64,000 bases of DNA, taken from the NCBI GenBank assembly GCA_964527215.1, contig CAZGNZ010000012.1, positions 1-64,000 on the forward strand, read 5' to 3'. A model generated the notes under the pieces. It was not told the origin of the DNA and did no database searches. It worked only from the letters and a program-made list of their open reading frames with translations. A program made the position numbers and the translations under genes. Positions 44,763-53,710 of this stretch are shown one piece after another. The DNA comes from CAZGNZ01 sp964527215 (GTDB lineage: Bacteria; Fidelibacterota; Marinisomatia; SCGC-AAA003-L08; JACNLC01). Positions within the stretch are counted from its first letter, which is position 1. Every line of letters begins with the position of its first letter.

Positions 44763-45371
44763 ATGTCAAAAGGAGAAGAAACCAGAAGATTTATCCTTGA
44801 GATGGGGCTTGAACTGGCCACACAGCTTGGTTTGGAGTCCATATCCATCGGGCTGCTGGCGAAAGCGGCCGGAATGTCAAAAAGCGGATTGTTTGCCCAT
44901 TTCAACTCCAAGGAAAATCTTCAGATTGCCATTCTGGAATTTGCTGCTGAAAATTTTTCACAGTCCGTGGTTGTACCGGCACTGAAAGAACCGGCAGGAA
45001 TCCAGCGCATCACCGCGATGATCCGCAACTGGATCAGTTTCAGTTCCAAACTTTCCGGCGGCTGTATATTTACATCCACTGCAGTAGAGTTCAGTGACCG
45101 GCCGGGAAAAGTTCGCGATCTTCTCCTTTCCCAGCAGAACAGCTGGGTGAGTACACTTCGAAGGATTGGAAAGACGGCCGTTAAAACCGGTGATTTCCGG
45201 AAGAATGCGGATTTGGATCAGTTCGCATTTGACGTCTATTCAATGCTTATGGGTGTGCATTATTATGGAACGCTTTTAAATGATTCCATGACAAACCAGT
45301 ATATGCAGAATTCATTTCGGCAGCTCCTGGAGTTCTATGGTTCTGCGGACCTTGTTCTTACTGAAATATAA
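44763..45371 (+). CDS. TetR/AcrR family regulator
   Basis: A 202-residue regulator: HTH with TRRFILEMGLELATQLGLESISI and LLAKAAGMSKSGLFAHFNSKENLQ, followed by a TetR_C-type ligand domain with GGCIFTSTAVEF. The ATG at 44763 has no RBS and lies at the predicted transcription start, so translation may be leaderless. The upstream in-frame extension to 44700 would include the promoter and is unlikely. The alpha/beta hydrolase gene follows 18 bp later; the regulator probably controls both genes. Confidence 0.88.
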   Translation: MSKGEETRRFILEMGLELATQLGLESISIGLLAKAAGMSKSGLFAHFNSKENLQIAILEFAAENFSQSVVVPALKEPAGIQRITAMIRNWISFSSKLSGGCIFTSTAVEFSDRPGKVRDLLLSQQNSWVSTLRRIGKTAVKTGDFRKNADLDQFAFDVYSMLMGVHYYGTLLNDSMTNQYMQNSFRQLLEFYGSADLVLTEI

Positions 45372-45389
45372 TAAACACGGGAAATCAAA

Positions 45390-46310
45390 ATGAATCGACG
45401 AAGTCCGCTGACTGAATCCGGCAGGCAAAACAACAGCTTTCGGCAGGCGTTTATGCGCGTGCTTGTTCGAGCCAGCTGGAAACTGAATGAATCATGGACA
45501 GACCGATTAATCCGCAAACTGTTTTTTACCCCTCGGAACAGAGAAATATCATCCCTTCAGAATGACCTCCTTGAATTGTCTGAACCGTTTGAAATTATTG
45601 TCAATAATGCCAGAGTAAACTGTTGGAAGTGGGGTCATGGCCCGGTCCTTCTGTTTGTGCACGGCTGGAACGGCCGGGGTATCCAGTTTCGCCAGATGCT
45701 GGAAAATCTGATTGCTCAGGGGTACACCTGTATTACGTTCGACGGTCCGGGTCACGGTGAATCAGAGGGGGCCACATCCAGTTACTTTCAGATGAGCGAT
45801 GCCGTTCGATCACTGATCCGGTATCTCGGTCCAGACAATATTACCGGGCTGATCGGGCATTCCTTCGGAGCCGGAGCTGTTATCAATGCGATGGCGAATG
45901 ATTCAATCAGACTGCCTGCCATTCTCATCGCGCCGGCATTGCGGATGAAGGAAACTCTGGACAGGGCATTTGAACATCATGGTGTACCGTTGGAGATTTT
46001 CAATGCCATCATAGGAAAATATGAACTCCGGTACGGATACAGCATGATCAAGGACAATCCCTTTAAACTGCTGGAAAAACTCAAATCGTCTGTTCTGGTG
46101 ATACATGACCGCGAAGATACAGTCATTCCCTATTCAGATTCTGTGTCGGCTGCGGGCAGGTTTCCGATAATCAGACTGCATACAACTTCCGGATTGGGAC
46201 ACAATCGAATTCTGAAGGACGAAAAAGTGATCCAGGCTGTAAAAAGTACACTTAAACCACATGAAGCGGAAAGCAGACGTAAAGCGCCGGGAAGACCGGC
46301 TGCGGTTTAG
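45390..46310 (+). CDS. Alpha/beta hydrolase
   Basis: A 306-residue alpha/beta-hydrolase-fold protein. Oxyanion-hole motif FVHGWNGRG (about 89-97), nucleophile S158 in IGHSFGAGAV, probable acid in HDREDTVIPYSDS and catalytic His in SGLGHNRIL. No signal peptide; an esterase or thioesterase-type role is likely but the substrate is unknown. Co-transcribed with the upstream TetR gene, which suggests that the substrate or product is the regulator's ligand (inference). The basic C-terminal tail (AESRRKAPGRPAAV) may be disordered. Confidence 0.85.
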   Translation: MNRRSPLTESGRQNNSFRQAFMRVLVRASWKLNESWTDRLIRKLFFTPRNREISSLQNDLLELSEPFEIIVNNARVNCWKWGHGPVLLFVHGWNGRGIQFRQMLENLIAQGYTCITFDGPGHGESEGATSSYFQMSDAVRSLIRYLGPDNITGLIGHSFGAGAVINAMANDSIRLPAILIAPALRMKETLDRAFEHHGVPLEIFNAIIGKYELRYGYSMIKDNPFKLLEKLKSSVLVIHDREDTVIPYSDSVSAAGRFPIIRLHTTSGLGHNRILKDEKVIQAVKSTLKPHEAESRRKAPGRPAAV

Positions 46311-46373
46311 GGGAGCCCGGCAGACTGCGGCAATGGAGACGCAGGCACTGCCTGGGATTTCACTAAGTCACGG

Positions 46374-46955
46374 TCAGTCAGACATCTCCTGATATTCTAT
46401 TTCGCGGTGACCCTCGATCTGACTGTCATTCCGAAAGCGGGACATTTTGACGATGTATCCGTTTCCATCCCGTTCAAAAAAACCATAGTAATAGGACAAC
46501 GTATCCGACTCAGACACAAAATCGGTTCGGGTCCAAACCCCGTCCCCGGAGTAGGTCCACGTCATTTCCCCCAGGATCTGTTCCATACTGTCTTCCACTG
46601 TGCAGGACAGAACATTGTCGTCATCATCGTAACTGAAATTCGCCCATGCCTCGGTCAGCAGTCCGTCAGAACCATACACCCGCCTGCTGATCAGCAGTCC
46701 TGACTCATCATAATCGTAGTATTCATACCCAGTGACGGCACCTGAAGCATCGGTGATTTCATTGTGCAGCAGCAGATACTGATCATCATAAACGTAACTG
46801 GTTCGAACCTCAAGCACCTGTCCGATCAGATCAAAATCACTGATACCGGAAATCAGATAGAGTGCTGCAGGATCTTCTTCCGAACTGCAGCCGAACAGGA
46901 TCAGCAGCGGCAGAATTTGAAGGGGGTTTAATAATTTGCGGGTGTTGTTTATCAT
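46374..46955 (-). CDS. Hypothetical lipoprotein with YD-like beta repeats
   Basis: A 193-residue lipoprotein: signal sequence with lipobox LFGC (Cys about residue 23). The mature part repeats the pattern YEYYDYDESGLLISRRVYGSDG and NFSYDDDDNVLSCTVE, similar to YD/RHS-type beta-strand repeats found in many FCB lipoproteins. No enzyme motif. Convergent with the hydrolase gene and divergent from the isoprenoid-synthase-like gene; function unknown. Confidence 0.7.
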   Translation of the reverse strand: MINNTRKLLNPLQILPLLILFGCSSEEDPAALYLISGISDFDLIGQVLEVRTSYVYDDQYLLLHNEITDASGAVTGYEYYDYDESGLLISRRVYGSDGLLTEAWANFSYDDDDNVLSCTVEDSMEQILGEMTWTYSGDGVWTRTDFVSESDTLSYYYGFFERDGNGYIVKMSRFRNDSQIEGHREIEYQEMSD

Positions 46956-47096
46956 AATTGAATCCAGTTTAAGCTTGTTACTGATATTATCGGGCAGATA
47001 CCGTTTATCTGAAATGCATGTTTCATGAAATAGTTGACGGTCTCAGACGGCTGCCGTATTAAATTTGCCGTTAAATTACCACTGATATTACAGCCG

Positions 47097-48518
47097 ATGC
47101 CAGCTGACAGTTATCTTCGATTTTATACTGCTGCCCAAAATCTATACCGGTCAGACCTGCGCCTGGCGGAAAGGTATTTTTCGGAAATCACAAACGGTTC
47201 AATGGACCTCGTTCAGCGGTCCAACCGCATTGTTCCAATGTTGGATGCCGAAATTCGACAGGTTCAGCTTTCCATTCTCCCGGTGTCACCAAAATGGCGG
47301 TACTGGCGGAATCTGCAGGATTTGGTTCAGTACTTTTATATTGGTGATGTCGGCTGTTTTGTACCGGAGAAAAAATACAATATTCATTTGAAACGCGCCC
47401 TTGGCAGCGCCCAAAAACGATGGGTCCGATATGACTGGGAGGTCCTTCCCGATCCGCCTATCGAGTTTATAATTGACCGTCTGATTGAAATATCGGAAGT
47501 TCTGGACGAGGAGGTGGGCGAATGGTTGAAAGAGCAGCTGTACCGCGCGCTTCAGATCATACCGGTTCCGGTCCTTCGCCAGGGAGGATATGGAAAACTG
47601 ACCCGGACCGTCAGCGGTGTACTCATGTATTCCATTCTTGCCCTTGACAGCGACGCCAATGCAGCGCAGGTCCGGCAGCGGATTTTTTCTGCATTGAAAG
47701 GGGGGATGTTTTTTGGGTTGATGTACCCTTTGGTGGATGATGTAATGGATCTGCCGGATTTGCTGTCTCCGATACAGAAGGAGGAGTATGCCAGGTACAT
47801 CACGAATCTGGCGCTGGGAATGACGAATGAACCGGATCATGATTTTCCGTACGATCTTCAAACCCATTTCTGCGGCTGCTTTCGAAATCTGGAAAATCTG
47901 CTGGAAGCGCCCCGATTTCAGGAGCTGGTCAAAAACATGCTGGTACTTCATATTTCTCAGCTTGAGGACGGCATGAAAAGCAGTCGATACCGCTATTCCG
48001 ATGAGGATATCTATCCGCCGCTGATTCTGAAAGCCGCCTACACTCGAATTATTGCAGCCATTCTGGGAGGATTCCCCATTCAGGATGAATTTCGAAACAA
48101 CATGATAAAAAATGGACTTGGCCTGCAGATGGTGGATGATTTCCGGGACTTTCAGAAAGACCTGAAACGCAGTCAGTTTACTCCGTTTACCCATTTTCAC
48201 AAATTCGGTAATGACGATAATGTCAATCCGATGCTGCTGTATCTTGCATCATTGCAGGAGTTAATGGATCGTCACGGAAACAGAAAATCCTGCAGCCGAC
48301 AGATCGTCCGGCGATTCAGCCATGCGGTGCGGCGGTTTGCGCAAACCCATGCTGATGATCAGATGCATGGATTTCTCACCCTGTTTTTATCTGATACACC
48401 TTCATTAAGGCGTTCCGTGGCCCGGCTGATTCGCCTGAGCAGCCGGATTACAGATATTGATTTTCAGATATCGGACACGATGACAAAAATCGCTGTCACC
48501 CAGGCTGGAAGAAGCTGA
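47097..48518 (+). CDS. Isoprenoid synthase (trans-IPPS) superfamily protein, oversized
   Basis: A 473-residue protein from ATG 47097 (the frame extends to TTG 47034). Two aspartate-rich motifs are spaced as in polyprenyl diphosphate synthases: DDVMD (about residues 214-218, in MYPLVDDVMDLPD) and DDFRD (347-351, in GLQMVDDFRDFQKD), the latter in the position of GxxFQxxDDxxD. About 190 residues precede the first motif, far more than usual, and the basic helical C-terminus is also extended. It could be a prenyl transferase or terpene-synthase-like enzyme; the substrate is unknown. It stands alone, convergent with an AI-2E transporter gene with two bases between stops. Confidence 0.65.
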   Translation: MPADSYLRFYTAAQNLYRSDLRLAERYFSEITNGSMDLVQRSNRIVPMLDAEIRQVQLSILPVSPKWRYWRNLQDLVQYFYIGDVGCFVPEKKYNIHLKRALGSAQKRWVRYDWEVLPDPPIEFIIDRLIEISEVLDEEVGEWLKEQLYRALQIIPVPVLRQGGYGKLTRTVSGVLMYSILALDSDANAAQVRQRIFSALKGGMFFGLMYPLVDDVMDLPDLLSPIQKEEYARYITNLALGMTNEPDHDFPYDLQTHFCGCFRNLENLLEAPRFQELVKNMLVLHISQLEDGMKSSRYRYSDEDIYPPLILKAAYTRIIAAILGGFPIQDEFRNNMIKNGLGLQMVDDFRDFQKDLKRSQFTPFTHFHKFGNDDNVNPMLLYLASLQELMDRHGNRKSCSRQIVRRFSHAVRRFAQTHADDQMHGFLTLFLSDTPSLRRSVARLIRLSSRITDIDFQISDTMTKIAVTQAGRS

Positions 48519-48520
48519 GC

Positions 48521-49690
48521 TTATTTCTGTCCTGCTGGTTCAATTGAGGGAGGATCGGGAGGGATTTCTGTTTCCTGGTCTGGAACACCCTGATCGGGCG
48601 GCTGAAATCCAACCTCATCGGCCTTTCTGACTTCCGGCAGATAAGCCCTGAAAGTTTCGCCATAGATATCCCAGACGGTGACAAACAGTGCGGCAATAAT
48701 GGGTCCCACAATAAATCCCACAATTCCGAACAGACTGATTCCTCCCAGCGTTGAGAAGAAGATCATCAGGTCATGCATTCGGGTATCCTTTCCGACCAGT
48801 CTGGGACGCAGCACATTGTCGACACTTCCCACAAGCAGCCCGCAGAACAGGGCCAGACCCACCGCTTTCAGAATCGCCCCGGATGCGGCCAGAAGGATCA
48901 CCGCCGGTATCCAGATCAGGCTGGAACCCACGATGGGAATTATGGACAGGACCGTCATTACGGTGGCCCAGAACAGCACGCTGTCGATGCCGACAACCCA
49001 GAATGCCAATCCCGCCAGTCCGCCCTGAATGGCGCCGATGACCAGGGTTCCTTTTATGGTGGCCCGTGTCACGGATGTGAATTTTGCCAGCATTCGGCGT
49101 TCATCCTGATCGGTGAGGGGGAAATATAACAGCAGTTTGTCCAGAATCATCTTTCCGTCTTTCAGGAAGAAATACATGGTATAAAGAAACACGAAAGACA
49201 TAAACAGAAAGTTGACGGTGGAAAAAGTAAATGAAGAGATACTGTCAAACAGCAGACTGCTCAAGTTGCTCACCATCTCACCGGCCTTCTGCAGGATGAT
49301 ATCCTGGTACCTGCTGAACTCTTCATAATAGGGCAGTTTCTGAAAAAAATCATCAAAAGTGGATGTTTCCTGAAGGGTTTTTGCAACCCATGGCGTAACC
49401 GACTGACTGATTTTTACGGCTTGTCCGGCAATGATTCCGAGAAGAACCAGAAGGGGCAGGAAAATTATCAGCGACAGGCAGACAAGTGTCAGAGCAGAAC
49501 TGAGTCCGGCGCGATTGCGGGTCCATTGTAGAAATTTCTGGTAAACCGGCTGGGTCATGGCAGCGAAAATGCTGGTCAGCAGCAAGGTCATTAAAAAACT
49601 GCGAACCATTATCAGGAAAACGGCCGAAATAAATATCAGGACCAGTATCAGAACAATCTGACTTAGCGAGAGCTGTTTCGTTGCGGACAT
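48521..49690 (-). CDS. AI-2E family transporter (PerM/UPF0118)
   Basis: A 389-residue inner-membrane protein with about eight transmembrane helices: N-terminal LVLIFISAVFLIMVRSFL, a central soluble region (about 95-150), then LVIGAIQGGLAGLAFWVVG, IIPIVGSSLIWIPA and IGFIVGPIIAALFVTVWDIY near the end, typical of the family. Members export autoinducer-2 or act as Na+/H+ antiporters; the role here is unknown. The cytoplasmic tail is Pro/Glu-rich (about 30 residues). Confidence 0.88.
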   Translation of the reverse strand: MSATKQLSLSQIVLILVLIFISAVFLIMVRSFLMTLLLTSIFAAMTQPVYQKFLQWTRNRAGLSSALTLVCLSLIIFLPLLVLLGIIAGQAVKISQSVTPWVAKTLQETSTFDDFFQKLPYYEEFSRYQDIILQKAGEMVSNLSSLLFDSISSFTFSTVNFLFMSFVFLYTMYFFLKDGKMILDKLLLYFPLTDQDERRMLAKFTSVTRATIKGTLVIGAIQGGLAGLAFWVVGIDSVLFWATVMTVLSIIPIVGSSLIWIPAVILLAASGAILKAVGLALFCGLLVGSVDNVLRPRLVGKDTRMHDLMIFFSTLGGISLFGIVGFIVGPIIAALFVTVWDIYGETFRAYLPEVRKADEVGFQPPDQGVPDQETEIPPDPPSIEPAGQK

Positions 49691-49841
49691 AAGTTCCTCA
49701 AAGTGAATGACCCGGTTACAGGCAGAGCACTGGTAATAAAAACGTTAAAAAACCACAGGCAGCTGATGAATCGAACATTCCAGCAGCACACGGCAAAATA
49801 CCCTTGCGAATGGTTTGGTGCAGGTTGAACGGCTGTCCGGA

Positions 49842-50783
49842 TCAGCTGCTGCCCAAAATATGGAGCTGTACTTCAGGGTTTCCTTCCATGTCGTCTGCGA
49901 TTCGCAGAATCATGAGAGGATGCAGTGATCCTCTGACATATGTCTTTCCGATTGTGATATAGGTATACCCGTCGTCGCGATCCATTTCTATGAATTGCAG
50001 ATCAGGGAAACATTCCCGTACGGAAACTTCCACCTGCCGCAGGATGGGTTCTGCCAAATCGGTGCTGCTGGAACTGCCGAAAGAAGCCTCATAATCCGGA
50101 GAAATCTCCTGGGCATTGACAATATGATTGTCCGAAGTGCAGGGGAGATGTACCGCAACCTCCTGGGAGTACATCAGCCAGGGTTTGCCGGGATTCTCAT
50201 CCAAGGTGAAAATGTTTTCAAAGGAATTGATTCTCATATTGAACAGTTTTGTCAGAACGTCGCAGAATTCATCGCACGAGTACAAATATTTTCGGGTTTT
50301 GACGAAATCGTATTCATATTCCGGCCACTGAAAATCATCCTTAATCCATGTACCGGTGAGGTATGACCCGTCCGCCCGGGTTAAAGTGCCCCAGCCGGCC
50401 CTGGTATCATTTTCAAAACGCCCTTCCCAGTGCATCGTGTCTGCCCATGAGTAAACTGCATGACCATGCCGCTGGTCAAAATAATAATCACCTGCGTACA
50501 GACGTCCATCAGCGTTTTCGAGACCGAATCCCTGAAAATTGTTTTCATAAAATTCGCCGGTGTATATTTTGCCGTTGGAATAAATATAGGTTCCTATTCC
50601 GTGCATCATATAGTTTTTAAACATACCGATATACCGGTTGCCGCCTTCCAGGGCATACACTCCGGCTCCATCCTGACAATCCCCGGCAATACATCCTGTG
50701 TTTTGAGCAAAGCCCATCCCGGTCAAAACGAACAGGGCTGCTGTGAGTGAACGGATGTGTGTATAATCCCAAAAACAGTGCAT
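49842..50783 (-). CDS. Exported MORN-repeat protein
   Basis: A 313-residue protein with signal peptide (MHCFWDYTHIRSLTAALFVLTGMGFA); the strong AGGAGG lies 5 bases before the ATG at 50783. Residues about 50-140 hold four to five MORN repeats (YIGMFKNYMMHGIGTYIYSNGK, YTGEFYENNFQGFGLENADGR and following). The C-terminal half is an unrecognised globular domain. MORN repeats bind lipids or act as protein spacers; the periplasmic or surface role is unknown. Confidence 0.8.
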   Translation of the reverse strand: MHCFWDYTHIRSLTAALFVLTGMGFAQNTGCIAGDCQDGAGVYALEGGNRYIGMFKNYMMHGIGTYIYSNGKIYTGEFYENNFQGFGLENADGRLYAGDYYFDQRHGHAVYSWADTMHWEGRFENDTRAGWGTLTRADGSYLTGTWIKDDFQWPEYEYDFVKTRKYLYSCDEFCDVLTKLFNMRINSFENIFTLDENPGKPWLMYSQEVAVHLPCTSDNHIVNAQEISPDYEASFGSSSSTDLAEPILRQVEVSVRECFPDLQFIEMDRDDGYTYITIGKTYVRGSLHPLMILRIADDMEGNPEVQLHILGSS

Positions 50784-51140
50784 ATAACCTCCTGGAATTA
50801 CCATTGATGATGATTGTTCTGCTGGATAAAATGAAGTTTACTGAATACAGACTGCTTTCAAGTTAATTCAATATTTGTGTTGGAAAAAAGAGATTAAGTA
50901 TCCTCTAAAGTCGGTCAGGGCAGACGGTTTTGACTGCACAGTCGCTGCGGGCAAGTTCAGACTGCTGCTGGTCAAAGCGTTTCATTCTTTCAAATTTTAA
51001 TATGCGGACATCGTCATCTCGCTATAATTTTACATGTTGAATTATGCGGAATCCGTACAATGTGCCGTCTGAAAACTGAATTAATGGCTAAAATCTGAAC
51101 TCAACCCGAATGATAAGCATAATCAAAAAATACTATCTGA
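50784..51140. other. Divergent intergenic region, nothing further recognised
   Basis: About 355 bp between the MORN gene and the HD-GYP gene, A+T-rich near both starts. Promoters of both must lie here; TATAAT at about 51022 (in CGCTATAATTTT) is the best -10-like box for the plus strand. No ORF or repeat. Confidence 0.4.
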
Positions 51141-52172
51141 ATGAATTTACTGAATAAGGATTACAGACTGCTGATTGTGGACAATGAGTCCACGGTTTTG
51201 GCAGATATTCGAAATCTGCTGTTCAAGGAATACGCTTTAACGTTTGCCAAAACTGCACATGAAGCCCTAAGCGTTGCAGATAAACTTCAACCGGACCTGG
51301 TGCTGATTGCAGTGGGTTTAAAAAATCTGGATGGGTTTGAAGTCTGCAAAACCATAAAAAAACTGCGTCATCTCTCACGTGTCCCTGTCATTTTCATGAC
51401 ATCAATATCAGACCCGAGCGTGGAAAAGCGCGGATTTGAATGCGGCGGCAGTGATTTTATTCGAAAGCCGTTGTCTCCAGCTGTTCTGAAAGCCCGAATA
51501 AAAATCCACCTTTCTCTGTATCATCAGCAAAAAACCGTAGAAAAGAAAGTCCAGGAGCGAACCGCAGAACTGATGGCCAGCTGTAAAGGGGCCATCTATA
51601 TGCTTGGAGAGGTCGGCCATTTTAATGACAGTGATCCGGGACTGCATATCTGGCGTATGGCAGCGTATTCAGTGGCGATAGCCCGTAAAGCCGGTTGGTC
51701 TGGCAGTCGGCTTGAGCTTCTGGCATATTCTGCTCCCCTGCATGATCTGGGCAAGATTGGAATTCAGGATACCATTCTGAAAAAGCCCGGCAAACTGACG
51801 TCGGAAGAATGGATCACCATGCGGAACCACACCATGATCGGATATAAACTGCTGAGCAGCAATTCCTCTCCGCTGTTCCAGATGGCCGCCGAAATAGCAT
51901 ATACCCATCATGAGAAATGGGACGGAACCGGATACCCGCGCGGATTAAAAGGTGAAGAAATACCTGAATCAGCTCGTGTCGTCGCTATCGCCGATGTATT
52001 TGATATCCTGACCATGCAGCGGTCTTACAAAGCTCCCTGGCCGATCAAACGGGCAGTTCAGGAGATCAAGAAAAACAAGGAAATTCACTTTGATCCCGTC
52101 CTGGTGGATCATTTTATTGAAATATATCCCGAAATCATTCATATAAAAGAAATCTGGGACAGCCGGGAATAG
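51141..52172 (+). CDS. HD-GYP protein with degenerate receiver domain
   Basis: A 343-residue cytoplasmic protein. Residues about 8-122 are a CheY-type receiver (LLIVDNES, MTSISD, RKPLSP with K109), but the phosphate-accepting aspartate is missing: PDLVLIAVGL places A57 there. A short coiled linker (about 130-145) leads to an HD-GYP domain with H201-D202 (HDLGKIGI) and HHEKWDGTGYPRGLKGEEIP (G264-Y265-P266) intact, typical of cyclic-di-GMP phosphodiesterases. So the output should be active but regulated without phosphorylation (inference). No clear RBS. Confidence 0.9.
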   Translation: MNLLNKDYRLLIVDNESTVLADIRNLLFKEYALTFAKTAHEALSVADKLQPDLVLIAVGLKNLDGFEVCKTIKKLRHLSRVPVIFMTSISDPSVEKRGFECGGSDFIRKPLSPAVLKARIKIHLSLYHQQKTVEKKVQERTAELMASCKGAIYMLGEVGHFNDSDPGLHIWRMAAYSVAIARKAGWSGSRLELLAYSAPLHDLGKIGIQDTILKKPGKLTSEEWITMRNHTMIGYKLLSSNSSPLFQMAAEIAYTHHEKWDGTGYPRGLKGEEIPESARVVAIADVFDILTMQRSYKAPWPIKRAVQEIKKNKEIHFDPVLVDHFIEIYPEIIHIKEIWDSRE

Positions 52173-52285
52173 GCAGGCATTTTCAACCGGCAGTCCTGAC
52201 AAAATCAGGTTCCCGGCCCTGTCTTGAAATGGGTTCCTTCAGCGATATATCGATACTGATTATCACATCAATTGGGAGGTCCCTT

Positions 52286-53659
52286 ATGCGAAATATTGTT
52301 CCAACAGCCGGAATCCTCTGTCTGCTTTTTGTGCTTCAGGCCGGCATTGAATCTGATGAAGGTTCAGCTGTTCCCTCACAGCAAATCCTTGAGGCTCAGC
52401 TGGATTCACTGAAAGATGCCAGAAATTTAACAGCTATCCGGACCAAACTTGACGAGTTGCTTTTGTATTATCCGGAACATCTGGATGCGCTGAGTCTGCG
52501 GATTTATATCAACTCCCATTACAGAGAAAATTTTCAGCAGGTTCTGACGGATTTGGAGACCAGCTCCGGTATTCGGGAAACCCCTGAAAGCTGGTGGACT
52601 GAAATTGGGTATTTGTACATCGACAGCGGAGACCCGGATCATGCACGACAGCTGGCGGACAAAGGACTTGAGCTGTTTCCGGACAACAGTGAGCTGCTTG
52701 TGATTCGGGGAGAAGCCAACGGGAATCTGGGGGATTTCGGCAGTGCTATCGATGATTACAAAAAAAGCCTGGAAATCCGGCCGGGATATGAATACGGAAT
52801 GGTGAATCTGGCGGAAGCCTATTTTGAGAATGGCGACACTGCGGAAGGATTGGCGATGGTGGACGAGACTCTGGCCAGTCACCCAACTTCCCATCTGGTC
52901 ATGCATGTGCGCGGCAATTATTTCCAAAGCATTGATGAATTTGACAAAGCGCTTTTGGATCTGGAACAGGCCGCAGCATGGGCGGATCCCGCCACACAGG
53001 CGTATTATTTCGGGGTGATGTCATTTGTCTATCAGGATATGAATGACTCGGACAGAGCCTGTGAATCTGCCGTGAAAGCGCTCAAGGGCGGGGATTCATT
53101 TGCCTATTCCATGATTGACGGGTGCAATATCACTCTTGAAGAATTCAGTCTTTCCGGTGGTGACAGACTGATATATCGGACAACCATCCCCGGGGCGGAT
53201 CAGTTAACGGTCAGTCTTACGAATCTCACGGAGGAAATGGTGAAGTTCGACTGGAACCTGAACAGCAATGAAGGTACCGCCGGCTCCGTTACCGTCACGG
53301 AAGATGCTTTTCACACTTCATTCGCGCTGCACAATTCATTTTCCGACGGCAGTGATTTGCTGCTGGAAGACAGAACATCCATCTGGCTGAGTCATGAAGC
53401 CTGGCGAAGTCTGCGTCCAAACAATGTCTTCACCATGGATACCGGCAGTGGAGAAAAAACCGTAATGGTGACCGGTGAAGAACTGTTCGCATTTACGTTA
53501 AACGGAGAAAATGCTGTTGTTTCTGCTGTTGTGCTGGAATCTGTCAGCGATGAAACACCGGAAAAATTCTGGATATTGGATGAGCCGTACAATACCATTA
53601 TCCTGAAAATGGATTCAGACTGGGATATGGAACTTCTGGAAGCGGTTACTGAAGAGTAG
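52286..53659 (+). CDS. Exported TPR-repeat protein
   Basis: A 457-residue protein. The ATG at 52286 has GGGAGGT six bases upstream and opens a signal peptide (MRNIVPTAGILCLLFVLQAGI); the frame extends to 52229. Residues about 60-250 carry TPR-like helical repeats (ELLVIRGEANGNLGDFGSAIDDYKKSLEIRPGYEYGMVNLAEAYFENGD). The C-terminal 160 residues are beta-rich with no recognised domain. Probably a periplasmic or surface protein-interaction scaffold. It ends about 50 bp before the methyltransferase gene. Confidence 0.75.
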   Translation: MRNIVPTAGILCLLFVLQAGIESDEGSAVPSQQILEAQLDSLKDARNLTAIRTKLDELLLYYPEHLDALSLRIYINSHYRENFQQVLTDLETSSGIRETPESWWTEIGYLYIDSGDPDHARQLADKGLELFPDNSELLVIRGEANGNLGDFGSAIDDYKKSLEIRPGYEYGMVNLAEAYFENGDTAEGLAMVDETLASHPTSHLVMHVRGNYFQSIDEFDKALLDLEQAAAWADPATQAYYFGVMSFVYQDMNDSDRACESAVKALKGGDSFAYSMIDGCNITLEEFSLSGGDRLIYRTTIPGADQLTVSLTNLTEEMVKFDWNLNSNEGTAGSVTVTEDAFHTSFALHNSFSDGSDLLLEDRTSIWLSHEAWRSLRPNNVFTMDTGSGEKTVMVTGEELFAFTLNGENAVVSAVVLESVSDETPEKFWILDEPYNTIILKMDSDWDMELLEAVTEE

Positions 53660-53667
53660 GAAAACAC

Positions 53668-53692
53668 TCCCTGTCTGCATGGACGACAGGGA
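53668..53692. other. Hairpin upstream of the methyltransferase gene
   Basis: TCCCTGTC (53668-53675) and GACAGGGA (53685-53692) are perfect inverted 8-mers around a 9-base loop, 18 bp before the ATG. There is no T-run. It might be an mRNA structure or a protein-binding site. Confidence 0.4.
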
Positions 53693-53710
53693 TGATATCA
53701 GGAAAAGGGT

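Noticed and set aside
44522..44911. Minus-strand ORF of 129 residues overlapping the TetR promoter
   Set aside because: It would overlap the TetR gene start on the other strand; no domain and no RBS.
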